37,042 nt of DNA from JAEUJT01 sp044225205. Its GTDB lineage: Bacteria; Myxococcota; Myxococcia; Myxococcales; Myxococcaceae. Both the position numbers and the translations under genes were made by a program. Shown in pieces: positions 16,318-25,284 of the stretch. Under the pieces are notes generated by a model. That model ran no database searches, was not told the DNA's origin, and saw only the letters and a program-made list of their open reading frames with translations. The number at the start of each line of letters is the position of its first letter. The stretch's first letter is position 1. Where the stretch lies: the NCBI GenBank assembly GCA_044225205.1, contig JBGAIY010000021.1, forward strand, positions 1 through 37,042, read 5' to 3'.

Positions 16318-17573
16318 TCGTGCCTCAGGGCTTCAACGGGGTCGAGGCGAGCGGCGCGCCACGCGGGCCAAATGCCGAACACCAACCCGACGATGGCCGA
16401 AAAACCAATGCCGAGCGCGACCGCCGAGCCGTTGACCGCCGCGGCCAGGGGGCTCAGCAGGGCGATGAGCTGGGCGAGCCCCAGCCCCACGCCCGTGCCC
16501 ACCGCCCCGCCGACGGCGGCGACGATCGACGACTCGACCAAGAACTGCAGCAAAATGGTCGAGCGGCGGGCCCCCAACGCGCGGCGAACGCCGATTTCGC
16601 GGGTTCGTTCGGTCACCGACACCAACATGATGTTCATGATGCCGATGCCGCCCACGATGAGCGTGATGAGCCCCACGCCCACGGCCACCGCGTAGAGCGA
16701 ACCCGTGAGCTGGTTGTACGTGCGCAAGAACTGCTCTTGGCGGTTGAGCGAAAAGTCGTCGGGCTTCTCGGCGGGCACTCGGCGCACGCGGCGCAGAATT
16801 TCGACGAGCTGGTCTTCGAGCAAGCTGAGGTTTTCGGGGGTGGTCGACACGGCGATGTTGAGCGACCGCTTGCCGCCGAAGTCTCGCAAGAACGCCGTGT
16901 AGGGCACGATGGCGTTCGAGTCCATGTTCATGCCGAGCATTTGGCCTCGCCGTTCCATCACTCCGGCGACTTGAAAGACCTTGCCGTTGATGCGCACCTT
17001 GCGGTCGAGCACCTGTTCCAACGCAAAGCCGGGGAAGAGGCGGTCGGCGACGTCGGCGCCGAGCACGACGGTGTTTCGGGTGAGGTCGACGTCGGTTTCG
17101 ACCAGAAACCGCCCCGCCGACACCGACCCCGCCCCGGTCGCGAGGTATTGCGCGTTCGTGCCGATGATTTGAACGTTGGGCGCCTCGAGGTTGTCACGGG
17201 TCAGGTCGCTCTGAATCATGCCCATGGGGGCGACGGCGGTCGCGAGCGTCGCTTGGTGCTCAATGGCCTCGAGCTCGCGTTTGCCCATGTCTTTGCGGTT
17301 GCGCAGTTCCCACCAGGCGTCGCGGCCGTTGGCGAACCAGGCCCACTTCGACACGTACAGGGTGTGCGCGCCCAGGTTGCCGATTTGCGCTTCGAACGCG
17401 GTGTCGAGCCCTTGAATGATGGCGACAATGGTGATGACCGTCATCACTCCGATGACAATGCCGAGCGTCGTCAAGAAGCTGCGCAGCCGAGCGCCGACCA
17501 GGTTCTCGACGGCGATTTGCACGCCCTCGGCGCCTTCGGCGAACGACCGACGCACGGCGGCGACGCGCTTCAC
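16314..17573 (-). CDS. MacB/FtsX-type ABC transporter permease (first of two)
   Basis: A 419-residue permease with the same layout as its neighbour: one N-terminal helix (about 35-57), a periplasmic MacB_PCD-like domain and three C-terminal FtsX helices, ending in ARLDPVEALRHE. The start is the GTG at 17573 that overlaps the ATPase stop as GTGA, since the longer open frame to 17666 lies in the ATPase gene and is Arg/Pro-rich. In this system the ATPase is a separate protein, so the complex resembles LolCDE or the stand-alone MacB-like exporters more than Escherichia coli MacB. It could export a peptide, lipid or drug. Nothing in the sequence fixes the substrate. Confidence 0.92.
   Translation of the reverse strand: MKRVAAVRRSFAEGAEGVQIAVENLVGARLRSFLTTLGIVIGVMTVITIVAIIQGLDTAFEAQIGNLGAHTLYVSKWAWFANGRDAWWELRNRKDMGKRELEAIEHQATLATAVAPMGMIQSDLTRDNLEAPNVQIIGTNAQYLATGAGSVSAGRFLVETDVDLTRNTVVLGADVADRLFPGFALEQVLDRKVRINGKVFQVAGVMERRGQMLGMNMDSNAIVPYTAFLRDFGGKRSLNIAVSTTPENLSLLEDQLVEILRRVRRVPAEKPDDFSLNRQEQFLRTYNQLTGSLYAVAVGVGLITLIVGGIGIMNIMLVSVTERTREIGVRRALGARRSTILLQFLVESSIVAAVGGAVGTGVGLGLAQLIALLSPLAAAVNGSAVALGIGFSAIVGLVFGIWPAWRAARLDPVEALRHE
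16590..16656. repeat. direct repeat, copy 2 (paralogous permease block)
   Basis: Partner of 15364-15430, 63 of 67 bases identical, 1226 bases apart in the same orientation. Confidence 0.8.
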
Positions 17574-18295
17574 GCCGTCACCGCGTGTGGCGTCGGTGCC
17601 ACGAGCTGCAGCCCCGGGCCGTCGGAGACGACGCGGCCGTCCATCAGGCGAATGGCGCGGGGGCACCTCGCCGCCAACTTGGGCTCGTGCGTCACCAGCA
17701 CAATGGTGTGGCCCTTGTGGTGCAACTCTTGAAACAGCCGAATGATTTCTTCGCCGGTCGCCGAGTCGAGGTTGCCGGTCGGTTCGTCGGCGAGCAGCAG
17801 CGACGGTTGGCCGACCAGCGCGCGCGCAATGGCCACGCGCTGCCGCTGCCCGCCCGACAATTCGTTGGGGCGGTTGTGCATGCGGTTCGTCAGGCCGACC
17901 GACGCGAGCGCCGCCTCGGCCTGTGCCCGCCGCGCGCGCTTGGGCACGCCGCGGTACACCAACGGCAACATGACGTTCGCCAGCGCGGTGGCTCGCGGCA
18001 ACAGTTGAAAGGTCTGAAACACGAAGCCGATTTCGCGGTTGCGCAGGTCGGCGAGTTGGTCGTCGCTCAGGCCACGCACGTCAGACCCGTTGAGCCGGTA
18101 CGTGCCGGCGGTGGGCGTGTCGAGGCAGCCGAGCACGTTCATCAGCGTCGACTTGCCCGAGCCCGACTGGCCGATGATGCCGACCCATTCTCCGGCCGAA
18201 ATGCCGAAGCTGACGCCGTTGAGCGCGCGCACGACTTCGCCGCCCACGGTGTAGTGGCGGTGGAGCTGGTCGACCACGATGAGCGGCTGGCCCAT
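17570..18295 (-). CDS. ABC ATPase of MacB/LolD type
   Basis: A 241-residue ATPase. Walker A GQSGSGKST is at 42-50, the Q-loop is in FVFQTFQLL, the signature LSGGQ is at 146-150, Walker B LLLADEP is at 166-172 followed by the TGNLDSATG stretch typical of the MacB/LolD family, and the H-loop is in VTHEPKLA. It powers the two downstream permeases, with a GTGA overlap into the first. The ATG lies six bases after the stop of the membrane fusion protein gene. The C-terminal about 20 residues (PGLQLVAPTPHAVTA) look like an unstructured addition. Confidence 0.95.
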   Translation of the reverse strand: MGQPLIVVDQLHRHYTVGGEVVRALNGVSFGISAGEWVGIIGQSGSGKSTLMNVLGCLDTPTAGTYRLNGSDVRGLSDDQLADLRNREIGFVFQTFQLLPRATALANVMLPLVYRGVPKRARRAQAEAALASVGLTNRMHNRPNELSGGQRQRVAIARALVGQPSLLLADEPTGNLDSATGEEIIRLFQELHHKGHTIVLVTHEPKLAARCPRAIRLMDGRVVSDGPGLQLVAPTPHAVTA

Positions 18296-18301
18296 GGTCG
18301 G

Positions 18302-19702
18302 TTACCTCTTCGAATCGGCGGGCTGGCCGCCGCTTTCGTGTTCGTCGCCTTCGGTGACGGCGCGGCCATCGGCCAAGTCTCGCGACAACACCCGATACGG
18401 CCCTTCGATGACCCGCTCATTGGCGTTGAGCCCCGAGACGATTTCAATTTCGGTGTCGCTCGCGAGCCCGGTTTCGACCTTGCGCATTTTCGCAACTCCG
18501 TTTTCGACGACGAAGACGACCTTTTGCATGGGCTCGCGCTTGGCCTTGCCGCCGAGCTTGTGGCCCCCCTCAGAAGGCCCCGCCGGCTTCGCGTCGGTGT
18601 TCGCCCGCACGGTCACGGCTTGAATGGGCACCACGACCGCGTCGGCACGGGTGTCGGTGAAGACCGACGCTTGGGCGCTCATGCCGGGCAACGCGCTCGG
18701 GCTGGCGTCGGTCAACGCCAAGCGCACGAAGAAGGTCGTGACTTCGCCTTCGGTGCCGGCGTTCTTGACGTTCGCGTTGCGCGCCACTTCGACGACCTTC
18801 GCGGCGAGCTTCTGGTCGGGCAACGCGTCGACTTCGACTTCGGCGCTGTCGCCCTCTTTGAGGTAGACGACTTCTTGTTCGCCGACCTCCATCTTCATTT
18901 CCATTCGAGACAAGGTCGAGATGACCAAGATGACGTCTTCAGAAAAGTCTGAGCCGCGCACGCGTTCGCCGACTTGCTTTTCGCGCTTGGTGACGACCCC
19001 GTCGATGGGGGCGACCAGCGTGGTCATCGAAAAGGCGTGTTTGGCTTCGCGCAGGCCGGCGTCGGCCTGGGCCAACTTCGCGGCCGCCGCTTCGATGCGG
19101 GCTTGGCCGACGGTGACTTCGCTGCTCGCCTTGGCCACCTCGGCCGCGCTCGCGACGTTCGACGCGGCCAACCGTTGAACCCGCGCCAATTCTTGTTCGA
19201 GCTGCGCGACCAGGGCTTTTTGCTGTTGCAGGTCGGCCGCGGCCGACGCGCGCTGGGCTTCACTCTGTGAAAGCTGCGCCGCGTACCGCCTGGCGTCAAT
19301 GCTGCCGAGCGCTTGCCCCTGCTTCACCACGTCGCCCTCTTTGACCGACAGCGAGAGCAAGTCGCCGGTGATGTTCGACGACAACTTCACCTGGGTCGCG
19401 GCCTGCAACTTGCCGCCGGCGGTGACGATGCGGGTGATGCTGCCCTTGCGGCTGCTGATGGCCTGCACGTTGAGCGGCGGCGTGGGTTTGGGCATCACCG
19501 AGCTCACCGTGACGCCGGCAATGGCCAAGACGAAGAGCACCGCGAAGACGCGCCCTTTCCACCCCATGCGTTGCGGGGCGGGCAGGGGCGCGGCGTCGGG
19601 CACGGGGGCTTCGACGGCCTCGGGGGGCGGCGGGGCGAGCGGCGCTTGGCTTTGCAGGGCCATGGGTGACTCCGACTCCAGCGAGAACGGGGCGTGGTTC
19701 AC
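18302..19702 (-). CDS. HlyD/AcrA-type membrane fusion protein of the exporter
   Basis: A 466-residue periplasmic adaptor. It has a Pro-rich cytoplasmic N-terminus, one membrane helix (about residues 48-68), a lipoyl-like half near SLSVKEGDVVKQGQ, a coiled-coil hairpin of Ala/Gln/Glu-rich helices, the second lipoyl half near LVAPIDGVVTKRE, then barrel and membrane-proximal domains. It bridges inner-membrane MacB-type permeases to an outer-membrane channel that is not in this window. Two starts fit: a GTG at 19702 (GGAGG six bases upstream, GTGA overlap with the Yip1-like gene) and an ATG at 19663 (GGAG six bases upstream). The first is preferred for the overlap and the stronger site. Confidence 0.93.
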   Translation of the reverse strand: MNHAPFSLESESPMALQSQAPLAPPPPEAVEAPVPDAAPLPAPQRMGWKGRVFAVLFVLAIAGVTVSSVMPKPTPPLNVQAISSRKGSITRIVTAGGKLQAATQVKLSSNITGDLLSLSVKEGDVVKQGQALGSIDARRYAAQLSQSEAQRASAAADLQQQKALVAQLEQELARVQRLAASNVASAAEVAKASSEVTVGQARIEAAAAKLAQADAGLREAKHAFSMTTLVAPIDGVVTKREKQVGERVRGSDFSEDVILVISTLSRMEMKMEVGEQEVVYLKEGDSAEVEVDALPDQKLAAKVVEVARNANVKNAGTEGEVTTFFVRLALTDASPSALPGMSAQASVFTDTRADAVVVPIQAVTVRANTDAKPAGPSEGGHKLGGKAKREPMQKVVFVVENGVAKMRKVETGLASDTEIEIVSGLNANERVIEGPYRVLSRDLADGRAVTEGDEHESGGQPADSKR

Positions 19703-20418
19703 GGTGCGCCTCCGGGTGAAAAGTGGGCGGCGACGACTTTGAAGACCGCCACGTACGAGGCGAACAAGACGGCCATGACGAGCCAGGTGCGCAGCCGTGA
19801 CGCGCCCGCGGCCGTCTTCATGCCCGAGCCCAGGAGCACGACCGACCACAGTGTGAACAAATCGAGCGCGCCCGCGGCCGCCAGGGCCGGCCCCGGCCAA
19901 TGCACCGAACCGGGCAGCCAGGCGGTGACGCTCGAAGGCAACAGCTGTGACAATTCGTTCGGGTTGACGGGCGCATGGGCCATGACCGCCGGCACCGTGA
20001 GCAGCGCCCTGAGGGCCGACGGAACCAGCGCATGCGCGGTGACGGTGAAGGTCGCTTTGAAGCCCGGGCGGGCCCCGGCCACCCGAAACGCGACCCACAA
20101 CACGCACGCCAACGCGAGCGCCGAGCTGACCGGGCCCAGCGCGGCTTCGGCCCACGTCTTGACTTCGTAGAGCTTGGTCGCCGTTTCCATGGCTTGGAGG
20201 CGCTCATGGGGCGTCATGTCGGGCCGCAACGCGTCTCCGGCAATCGCCTCGGCGTTGATGCGAGGCAAAATCAACGCGGCCGCTGCGAGGGAGATGGCGG
20301 TCGAGATCACCACCACCGTGAGCGCCCGCCGCCGCGCCACCGCTCGGGCGAAGCCCGCCGCGGGCTCCGCGAGCGTTGAGACAATGACGTTGCCGTCGGC
20401 AGACAGTTCGGAGCGCAC
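19699..20418 (-). CDS. Yip1-like polytopic membrane protein
   Basis: A 239-residue protein with a short cytoplasmic N-terminus and about five membrane helices, as in bacterial Yip1 (YIP1 domain) proteins. A helix-rich soluble insert around residues 60-90 (RPDMTPHERLQAMETATKLY) lies after the first helix. It is the first gene of the exporter operon and overlaps the fusion protein gene, so it may assemble or regulate the transporter. Genes of this kind accompany MacB-type operons in other bacteria, but the role is not known. The GTG at 20418 is chosen over a TTG at 20448, since neither has a strong ribosome-binding site. Confidence 0.7.
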   Translation of the reverse strand: MRSELSADGNVIVSTLAEPAAGFARAVARRRALTVVVISTAISLAAAALILPRINAEAIAGDALRPDMTPHERLQAMETATKLYEVKTWAEAALGPVSSALALACVLWVAFRVAGARPGFKATFTVTAHALVPSALRALLTVPAVMAHAPVNPNELSQLLPSSVTAWLPGSVHWPGPALAAAGALDLFTLWSVVLLGSGMKTAAGASRLRTWLVMAVLFASYVAVFKVVAAHFSPGGAP

Positions 20419-20556
20419 GGGGTGCCCAACCGTACGCCAGAGACCCAAATCGATTACCAGGTTCCTGCACGCCGAAGGTGTTGGGTTGTTTGTGCAAGAG
20501 AATCAATGCCTTGAGTCACGTCTCGACCTTGAGGTGAGGCTGGTCGGTCGACGGGT

Positions 20557-20578
20557 GGCCGGCAACATGTTGCCGGCC
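20557..20578. repeat. perfect 22-bp palindrome in divergent intergenic region
   Basis: The half GGCCGGCAACA is followed directly by its exact complement. Outer bases extend the symmetry (GGGTGGCC at 20553-20560 against GGCCACCC at 20579-20586 with a small offset, and GAGGTG at 20531-20536 against CACCTC at 20594-20599). It sits between the divergent starts of the exporter operon and the 1468-residue gene, with no U-tract, so an operator is likelier than a terminator. Confidence 0.7.
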
Positions 20579-20664
20579 TGGCCACCCTCGGCCCACCTCG
20601 GTGACCTTCTTTTGATCGAGGCCCACGTGACTCCACTGGCATGCGACGTGCTGCCGAGGCGACC

Positions 20665-20742
20665 ATGACTGCTCGCGCGTTTTGAATTGCACTGCTCCCT
20701 GTTGCCCGACTTGCTCGGGCGTGGCCCGACGAGGTCACGCGC
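20665..20742 (+). other. in-frame N-terminal extension interrupted by TGA
   Basis: ATG at 20665 has GAGG five bases upstream (GAGGCGACC before the ATG), the best ribosome-binding site here. It reads M-T-A-R-A-F, then TGA (20683-20685), then I-A-L-L-P-V-A-R-L-A-R-A-W-P-D-E-V-T-R, and joins the following 1468-residue frame without a shift. A TGG-to-TGA change would explain this. So would a short leader ORF. Confidence 0.55.
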
Positions 20743-23700
20743 GTGGTCGACGAAGCCCTGAGTCGCGACACCGCCGCGGCCGATCTGCGGGCGATTGTGC
20801 TGGCGCCGACCCGCGACTTCTTGCGGCTGGGGGTGTGGCTCCGCGTCGAATGGGAAAACTACCCATACGCCGAGAGCCCCGAAGACGCCGCCGGGTTCGT
20901 TTCGCTCTCGGCCTGGCTCGACCGGGTCGACGCGGTGGCGAGCGGAGCGCTGAGCTTGCCAGCGCCCACCGGCTGGGCCCCTCGTCGCCCGCTCCGGTTT
21001 CAGCGGGCCGAACGCGACGCGAGCTTCAGCGCGGTGTGGCTCGAGCTGCACCGCGCGCTCGTCGCCACGGGCATCACCGTTGCCACGACCACGTTGGCGA
21101 CGCGCTTCAAGCAGCCGGTGGGCGTGTTCGCGTCGCTCAGCGGGTCTGAATGCCCGTTGGTCGCGTTCTGCGACCGGCACGGAGCGCCCCTGTACCCCAT
21201 GCGGGAGCACCGCCGCGAACACGGGTACAGCAGCTCGTACCCCCAGGCCGCCATTACCAAAGAGCAGTTCACGATTTTTTACCCCGAAGGCGAGGGCGGC
21301 TCCGACGGTCAGGGCGCGCCGTCGATTCGGCGCTGGTTGCCCGGTGACGTCGAAGCCGCGTCGCCGGGAGAACGCGGCGACCGCGAAGTGCACATTCACT
21401 TCAAGGGCGAGCTGGCCACCATCGAATTCTCGGGAGGCCACACCCGAGAAGAACACGGCGGCCCCGATCGCCACGCTGTCACCGAAGCGCTCACCGAGTT
21501 CGCGAGCGCGGGTGGGCGCATGGGGTTGCCCCCGTCGTTGCCGGCCGCGCAAGACTTCGCCGCCGCGTTGCAGGCTCAGGTCGACGGCCCGGGCAAGTGG
21601 CTCAGCCGACTCGTCAAGGCCCACGGCTTTGCGCCGGTGAGCGAGCGGGTCAACGCGCTCTCCTTGCCGGCGAAGCAGCTCGAACCGTTGCACGCGGTGA
21701 TGGCGAGCGAAGCGCTCGATTCAGGCGCCTGGCAGGCAACGCTCGAACACCAAGCGCGCGGTGCGAAGAAGAACCAGGGCGGCTGGCAAGCCATGCGCGC
21801 CCACGCCGCCTTGGGGCACTGGGCCGACGTGCTCGCGCTCGCGAAAGACGACGACGTGGCCGAAAAAGCCCTTGCGTGGCTGGGCACCGGCGAAGTCGCG
21901 AAAGCCACCGAAGCCTTGGCCAACGCGACCGACGACGACGAAATGGCGGTCAAGGCGTTGCTCGCGGCGAAGCACCCGCTGCCCGGGGTGTCGGCGACCG
22001 ACCTGGTGCGGCGGGCGCTCGCGGGTGGTGTGCGTGACCACATACTCGTTCACTTGGCGCTCGAACCTCAGTTGAAGGCCGTGCTCGACGAGGCCGCGCG
22101 CGTCAAAGTGGGCTACGACACGACCCGCCTCGCCGCCGAAGCGGTCGCCGCGTCGGTCATCGACCGGGCGACCAGCGTGACGCTCGACGCGGGTGGGCCG
22201 TCGGCGCTGCTCGCCGCGCCGTTGAGCGACACGAAGCCGGCCAAGGCGCAGGCCTTCACGGCTCCCTGGGCGCACCGCGGCTCGCTGTTCGCGTTCGACT
22301 CGACGGCGCACCAACTCGTCGAACTGCGGGCCGGCCAAGCCGCGAAGGCGGTGGCGACGCTGGGCTGCGACCAAGTCAAAGCGGTGGTGCCGGTGAACGA
22401 CGGCCATTTGGTGGCGCACGACTCGGTGGTCGAGTGGTTCGACGAGAACGCGGTGAGTCGCGCGCAGCTCACGGTGGGCCCCGGCAGCGTGGAGCACCTG
22501 GCGGTGCGAGGCAACGACTTCGCCGTGTCGCACCGCGAACACGTGACGCTTGGCCGGCTCGACGGCGGGCGGCTGGTGGCGACGGGCGCGTGGTGCATGC
22601 CGCAAGAAGCGTACGTCGGTGGGCTCGGCTACTTCGGCCCGGGGCGTTTGTTGGCCAGCTCGACGGGCGGCGAACAAACGGTGCTCATCGACGTGTCGCA
22701 GCCGGCCGCGCCGCGGTTCTTGGCGCGGTTCGACGAAGGCTTCGAGGTGCTGAGCTGCGCCGACGGTTCGGCCCTGGTGAACCGCGACGGTCAGGTGCAC
22801 CAGCTGCGGGTGAGCGACCTGGGCTTGTCGAGCCAGTGGTCGTTGAAGGCGCCTCATTCGGTCACGCTGGGCTTCTCCGACGACGGCCGAATCGCACTCG
22901 TCGGTCGGGGCGAGGTGCTGCTCGTTCAACCGGGGCCGCTCCGCGTCGAGCGGCGGTTGTTCTGTGGGCCCGACGGGTACCCCTTCGAACCCGAGTTCGC
23001 CCAGGTCTCCGAGTCGCGCGTGGTGGCGTTGGTGAAGCACGGGCTCGTCGAATTGACCCCCACGCCGCTCGCTCGGCCCGAAATCGAACAGTTCGTCGAG
23101 CAGTCGTTGCCCACGGTGCGTGACGGGGTGAAAGCCAAAGTGGCGGCTTGGGTCAAAGACGGCGTCAGCGTCGGTGCCAAGCACGACGACGACGGCGACG
23201 CGACGGGAGGCCCGCCGCAGCCGTTCGCGGGCCTGACCGCGATGTGGCGCGGAGGCGTGCTGCGGCTCATGCCCCAAGTCGCCAAATCGGTGGTGGGGCT
23301 CAACCACGGGTTCGCGACCGCCCTCGAATTGCCGAGTTCTGAACTCGAAGAACCACCAGCGCACGACGAGGCCAAGCCCAAGTCTGAAGCGAAGCTGCGG
23401 TTCGAACAGTCGCTGTTGAGCGCCCGGCTCGACGTGGCGAACGCGGCGCGTGATCGGGCGTTGAGCCAAGTGCTCCGAGAAGTCGTGACCTCGGTCGCCC
23501 CACAGACCCGCGCGCAGTTCGTGGTGGCGGGCTTGTTGGGGCGCGAGTTCGAAATCGTCGACGTGGTGCCCGGGGGGGGCGACGTGAAGCCCCAGCGGGC
23601 CACGTCGGTCGCCCGGGCCGAACAGACGCTGTATGAGCAATTCAACTCGCCCCGGTGGTACATGTCGGTCGACGCGTGGGTGCTGCGCGCGCGCCGCGAC

Positions 23701-25149
23701 GCGGCCTTTCGCGCCGAGGTGTTCGAACTGGTCTCCAAGCACGACGTGCTCGCGGCCGTGCGCGTCGCCGAAAAACTGGTCGACGTCGACCCCGAGGCTT
23801 TCACCGCGGCGTTTCTGGCTGCCGGCGAGCGCAACTCGGAGTTTGCCTTTTCGGGCTTGGCGGTTTTGGCCGAGCGTGGTCACCCCGTGGCCAAACAAAA
23901 ACTCACCGCCATGGCCGAGACCGACAACCCCGACCTCGCATTGCCCGCCCGCCGCGTGCTCGGCCGAATCGACGAAGACGCCACGGTCGACCTCGTGAAG
24001 AAGCGGCTCGAAGGCATCGACGACGAATACAACGACGAACAAGTGCCGGTCAGAACGTTGGCCGGCTTGAGTGACGAGCGGCTCGTTCGGCTCAAAGACG
24101 TGATGCTCGCCACCAAGGCGAAGCTGGTGCGCGGCGAAGCGCTCTTGGTGCCGCTCGTGCGGGCCGGGTGGCAGCCCGACGCGGAGACGCTCAAGGCCGG
24201 CGAACAGAGCCGCGCCCAAGAAGACGACTTCATGTCAAACCTGTTCGGCGACGATGATCACGTCGACGAAGCCGCCACCGCGACCCGCCTGTGGCTTGGC
24301 CGCCGAATCGCCTCAAGGCTCGGCGAAGAGGGGCCGCTGTGGCCCGCCGAACTGGCGCTCGAAAAGGCGAAAGTCGGCTGGCAGCGCTTCTTCGCCGTGG
24401 CCTGGCCCGAGTGGCAAAAGCTGGGCGTTCTCGACCGCTTGCACGACATCATGCCGCGCAAAGCCCAGGCTTCGAACCCCTCGTCAGACGGCAAAGACGG
24501 CGCCGACGCGCGGTTTGCCTTGCAGCTGTTGCTCCAAAACTTGCTGCGGGGTGAGCCGCGGGCCACCGCCTATGCCGAAGCGTTGAAGGCCGTACCGTAC
24601 CAAGAGCGGGCCCGCGCCGACGTGCTGCGGCTGGCGAAGTTGTCTCGCGTGCAATATGGGTGGTCGCTGGTGAAGGCGAAGAAATACGCCGAGGCTCGGC
24701 GCGTCGCCGACGCCGCGGTCGCCGAAGCGCCCCACGACGGCCAAGTGCTCTTCTTTGAAGCGCGCCTCACCTGGCTCGAACACGACGACCCGCGCCGCGC
24801 GGTGCCCCGCATTGAACACGCGCTCACCCAGGCCGACGACGTCGTCGGGCGCGCCCGGCTGCTCAACCTCCGCGGCGCGGTGCACGACGCCTTGCGCGAA
24901 TACGACGAGGCGCTGAAGTGGTTTCACCAGGCGCTCAAAGTCAACGACTCGGGCCAGCTCGACCACGAGACCGGTGAACTGCAGGGTGATGCGGCCATGA
25001 CCCATGCGATTTTGTCGAACATCGCCGAAGCGCATTGGAACCTGAAGCAGCGACGAGAAGCTCGCACCTTCGCCCAACAGGCCTCCCGCCGTGGGTCTGC
25101 CACCGACATCGTGAAGACGATTTTGGCCGAGACCGAAGACCTGGGCTGA
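20743..25149 (+). CDS. 1468-residue protein of unknown function (propeller, HEAT-like and TPR parts)
   Basis: I do not recognise the family. The N-terminal 300 residues have aromatic and acidic segments (RVEWENYPYAESPEDA) and no clear domain. Residues about 500-780 have short strand-turn repeats like a beta-propeller (SLFAFDSTAHQLVEL, GRLLASSTGG and TVLIDVSQ). Residues about 1025-1096 look HEAT-like. Residues about 1304-1450 form TPR-type repeats (YAEARRVADAAVAEAPHDG). No signal peptide or membrane helix is seen, so it is probably a cytoplasmic scaffold. The open frame starts at GTG 20743, with GAGG eight bases upstream. A better site and ATG lie at 20665 but are cut by TGA. The chemosensory operon follows on the same strand. 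Confidence 0.85.
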   Translation: MVDEALSRDTAAADLRAIVLAPTRDFLRLGVWLRVEWENYPYAESPEDAAGFVSLSAWLDRVDAVASGALSLPAPTGWAPRRPLRFQRAERDASFSAVWLELHRALVATGITVATTTLATRFKQPVGVFASLSGSECPLVAFCDRHGAPLYPMREHRREHGYSSSYPQAAITKEQFTIFYPEGEGGSDGQGAPSIRRWLPGDVEAASPGERGDREVHIHFKGELATIEFSGGHTREEHGGPDRHAVTEALTEFASAGGRMGLPPSLPAAQDFAAALQAQVDGPGKWLSRLVKAHGFAPVSERVNALSLPAKQLEPLHAVMASEALDSGAWQATLEHQARGAKKNQGGWQAMRAHAALGHWADVLALAKDDDVAEKALAWLGTGEVAKATEALANATDDDEMAVKALLAAKHPLPGVSATDLVRRALAGGVRDHILVHLALEPQLKAVLDEAARVKVGYDTTRLAAEAVAASVIDRATSVTLDAGGPSALLAAPLSDTKPAKAQAFTAPWAHRGSLFAFDSTAHQLVELRAGQAAKAVATLGCDQVKAVVPVNDGHLVAHDSVVEWFDENAVSRAQLTVGPGSVEHLAVRGNDFAVSHREHVTLGRLDGGRLVATGAWCMPQEAYVGGLGYFGPGRLLASSTGGEQTVLIDVSQPAAPRFLARFDEGFEVLSCADGSALVNRDGQVHQLRVSDLGLSSQWSLKAPHSVTLGFSDDGRIALVGRGEVLLVQPGPLRVERRLFCGPDGYPFEPEFAQVSESRVVALVKHGLVELTPTPLARPEIEQFVEQSLPTVRDGVKAKVAAWVKDGVSVGAKHDDDGDATGGPPQPFAGLTAMWRGGVLRLMPQVAKSVVGLNHGFATALELPSSELEEPPAHDEAKPKSEAKLRFEQSLLSARLDVANAARDRALSQVLREVVTSVAPQTRAQFVVAGLLGREFEIVDVVPGGGDVKPQRATSVARAEQTLYEQFNSPRWYMSVDAWVLRARRDAAFRAEVFELVSKHDVLAAVRVAEKLVDVDPEAFTAAFLAAGERNSEFAFSGLAVLAERGHPVAKQKLTAMAETDNPDLALPARRVLGRIDEDATVDLVKKRLEGIDDEYNDEQVPVRTLAGLSDERLVRLKDVMLATKAKLVRGEALLVPLVRAGWQPDAETLKAGEQSRAQEDDFMSNLFGDDDHVDEAATATRLWLGRRIASRLGEEGPLWPAELALEKAKVGWQRFFAVAWPEWQKLGVLDRLHDIMPRKAQASNPSSDGKDGADARFALQLLLQNLLRGEPRATAYAEALKAVPYQERARADVLRLAKLSRVQYGWSLVKAKKYAEARRVADAAVAEAPHDGQVLFFEARLTWLEHDDPRRAVPRIEHALTQADDVVGRARLLNLRGAVHDALREYDEALKWFHQALKVNDSGQLDHETGELQGDAAMTHAILSNIAEAHWNLKQRREARTFAQQASRRGSATDIVKTILAETEDLG

Positions 25150-25164
25150 GCCCGCGCATTCGCT

Positions 25165-25182
25165 GCGCCAAGCCGCTGGCGC
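25165..25182 (+). terminator. possible hairpin after the large gene
   Basis: GCGCCA-AGCCGC-TGGCGC forms a perfect six-pair stem with a six-base loop, 15 bases after the stop of the 1468-residue gene. No U-run follows, so terminator activity is uncertain. Confidence 0.3.
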
Positions 25183-25284
25183 TCGCGCTCGGTCAGGCGT
25201 GACTCATGAGTGTCGAACCGTTTCTCGCACCGCTGGAGAATTCGAGGGTTGGTGGGCGGCCAGTGCCGGTACGCAGCTTGCTGC

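Noticed and set aside
21721..24219. 832-codon open frame antisense to the large gene
   Set aside because: Arg/His/Val-rich shadow without motifs, as the plus-strand frame has coherent TPR and propeller-like segments.
25202..25211. 10-bp palindrome ACTCATGAGT before cheY
   Set aside because: Short palindromes of this length occur by chance, and it has no link to a promoter element.
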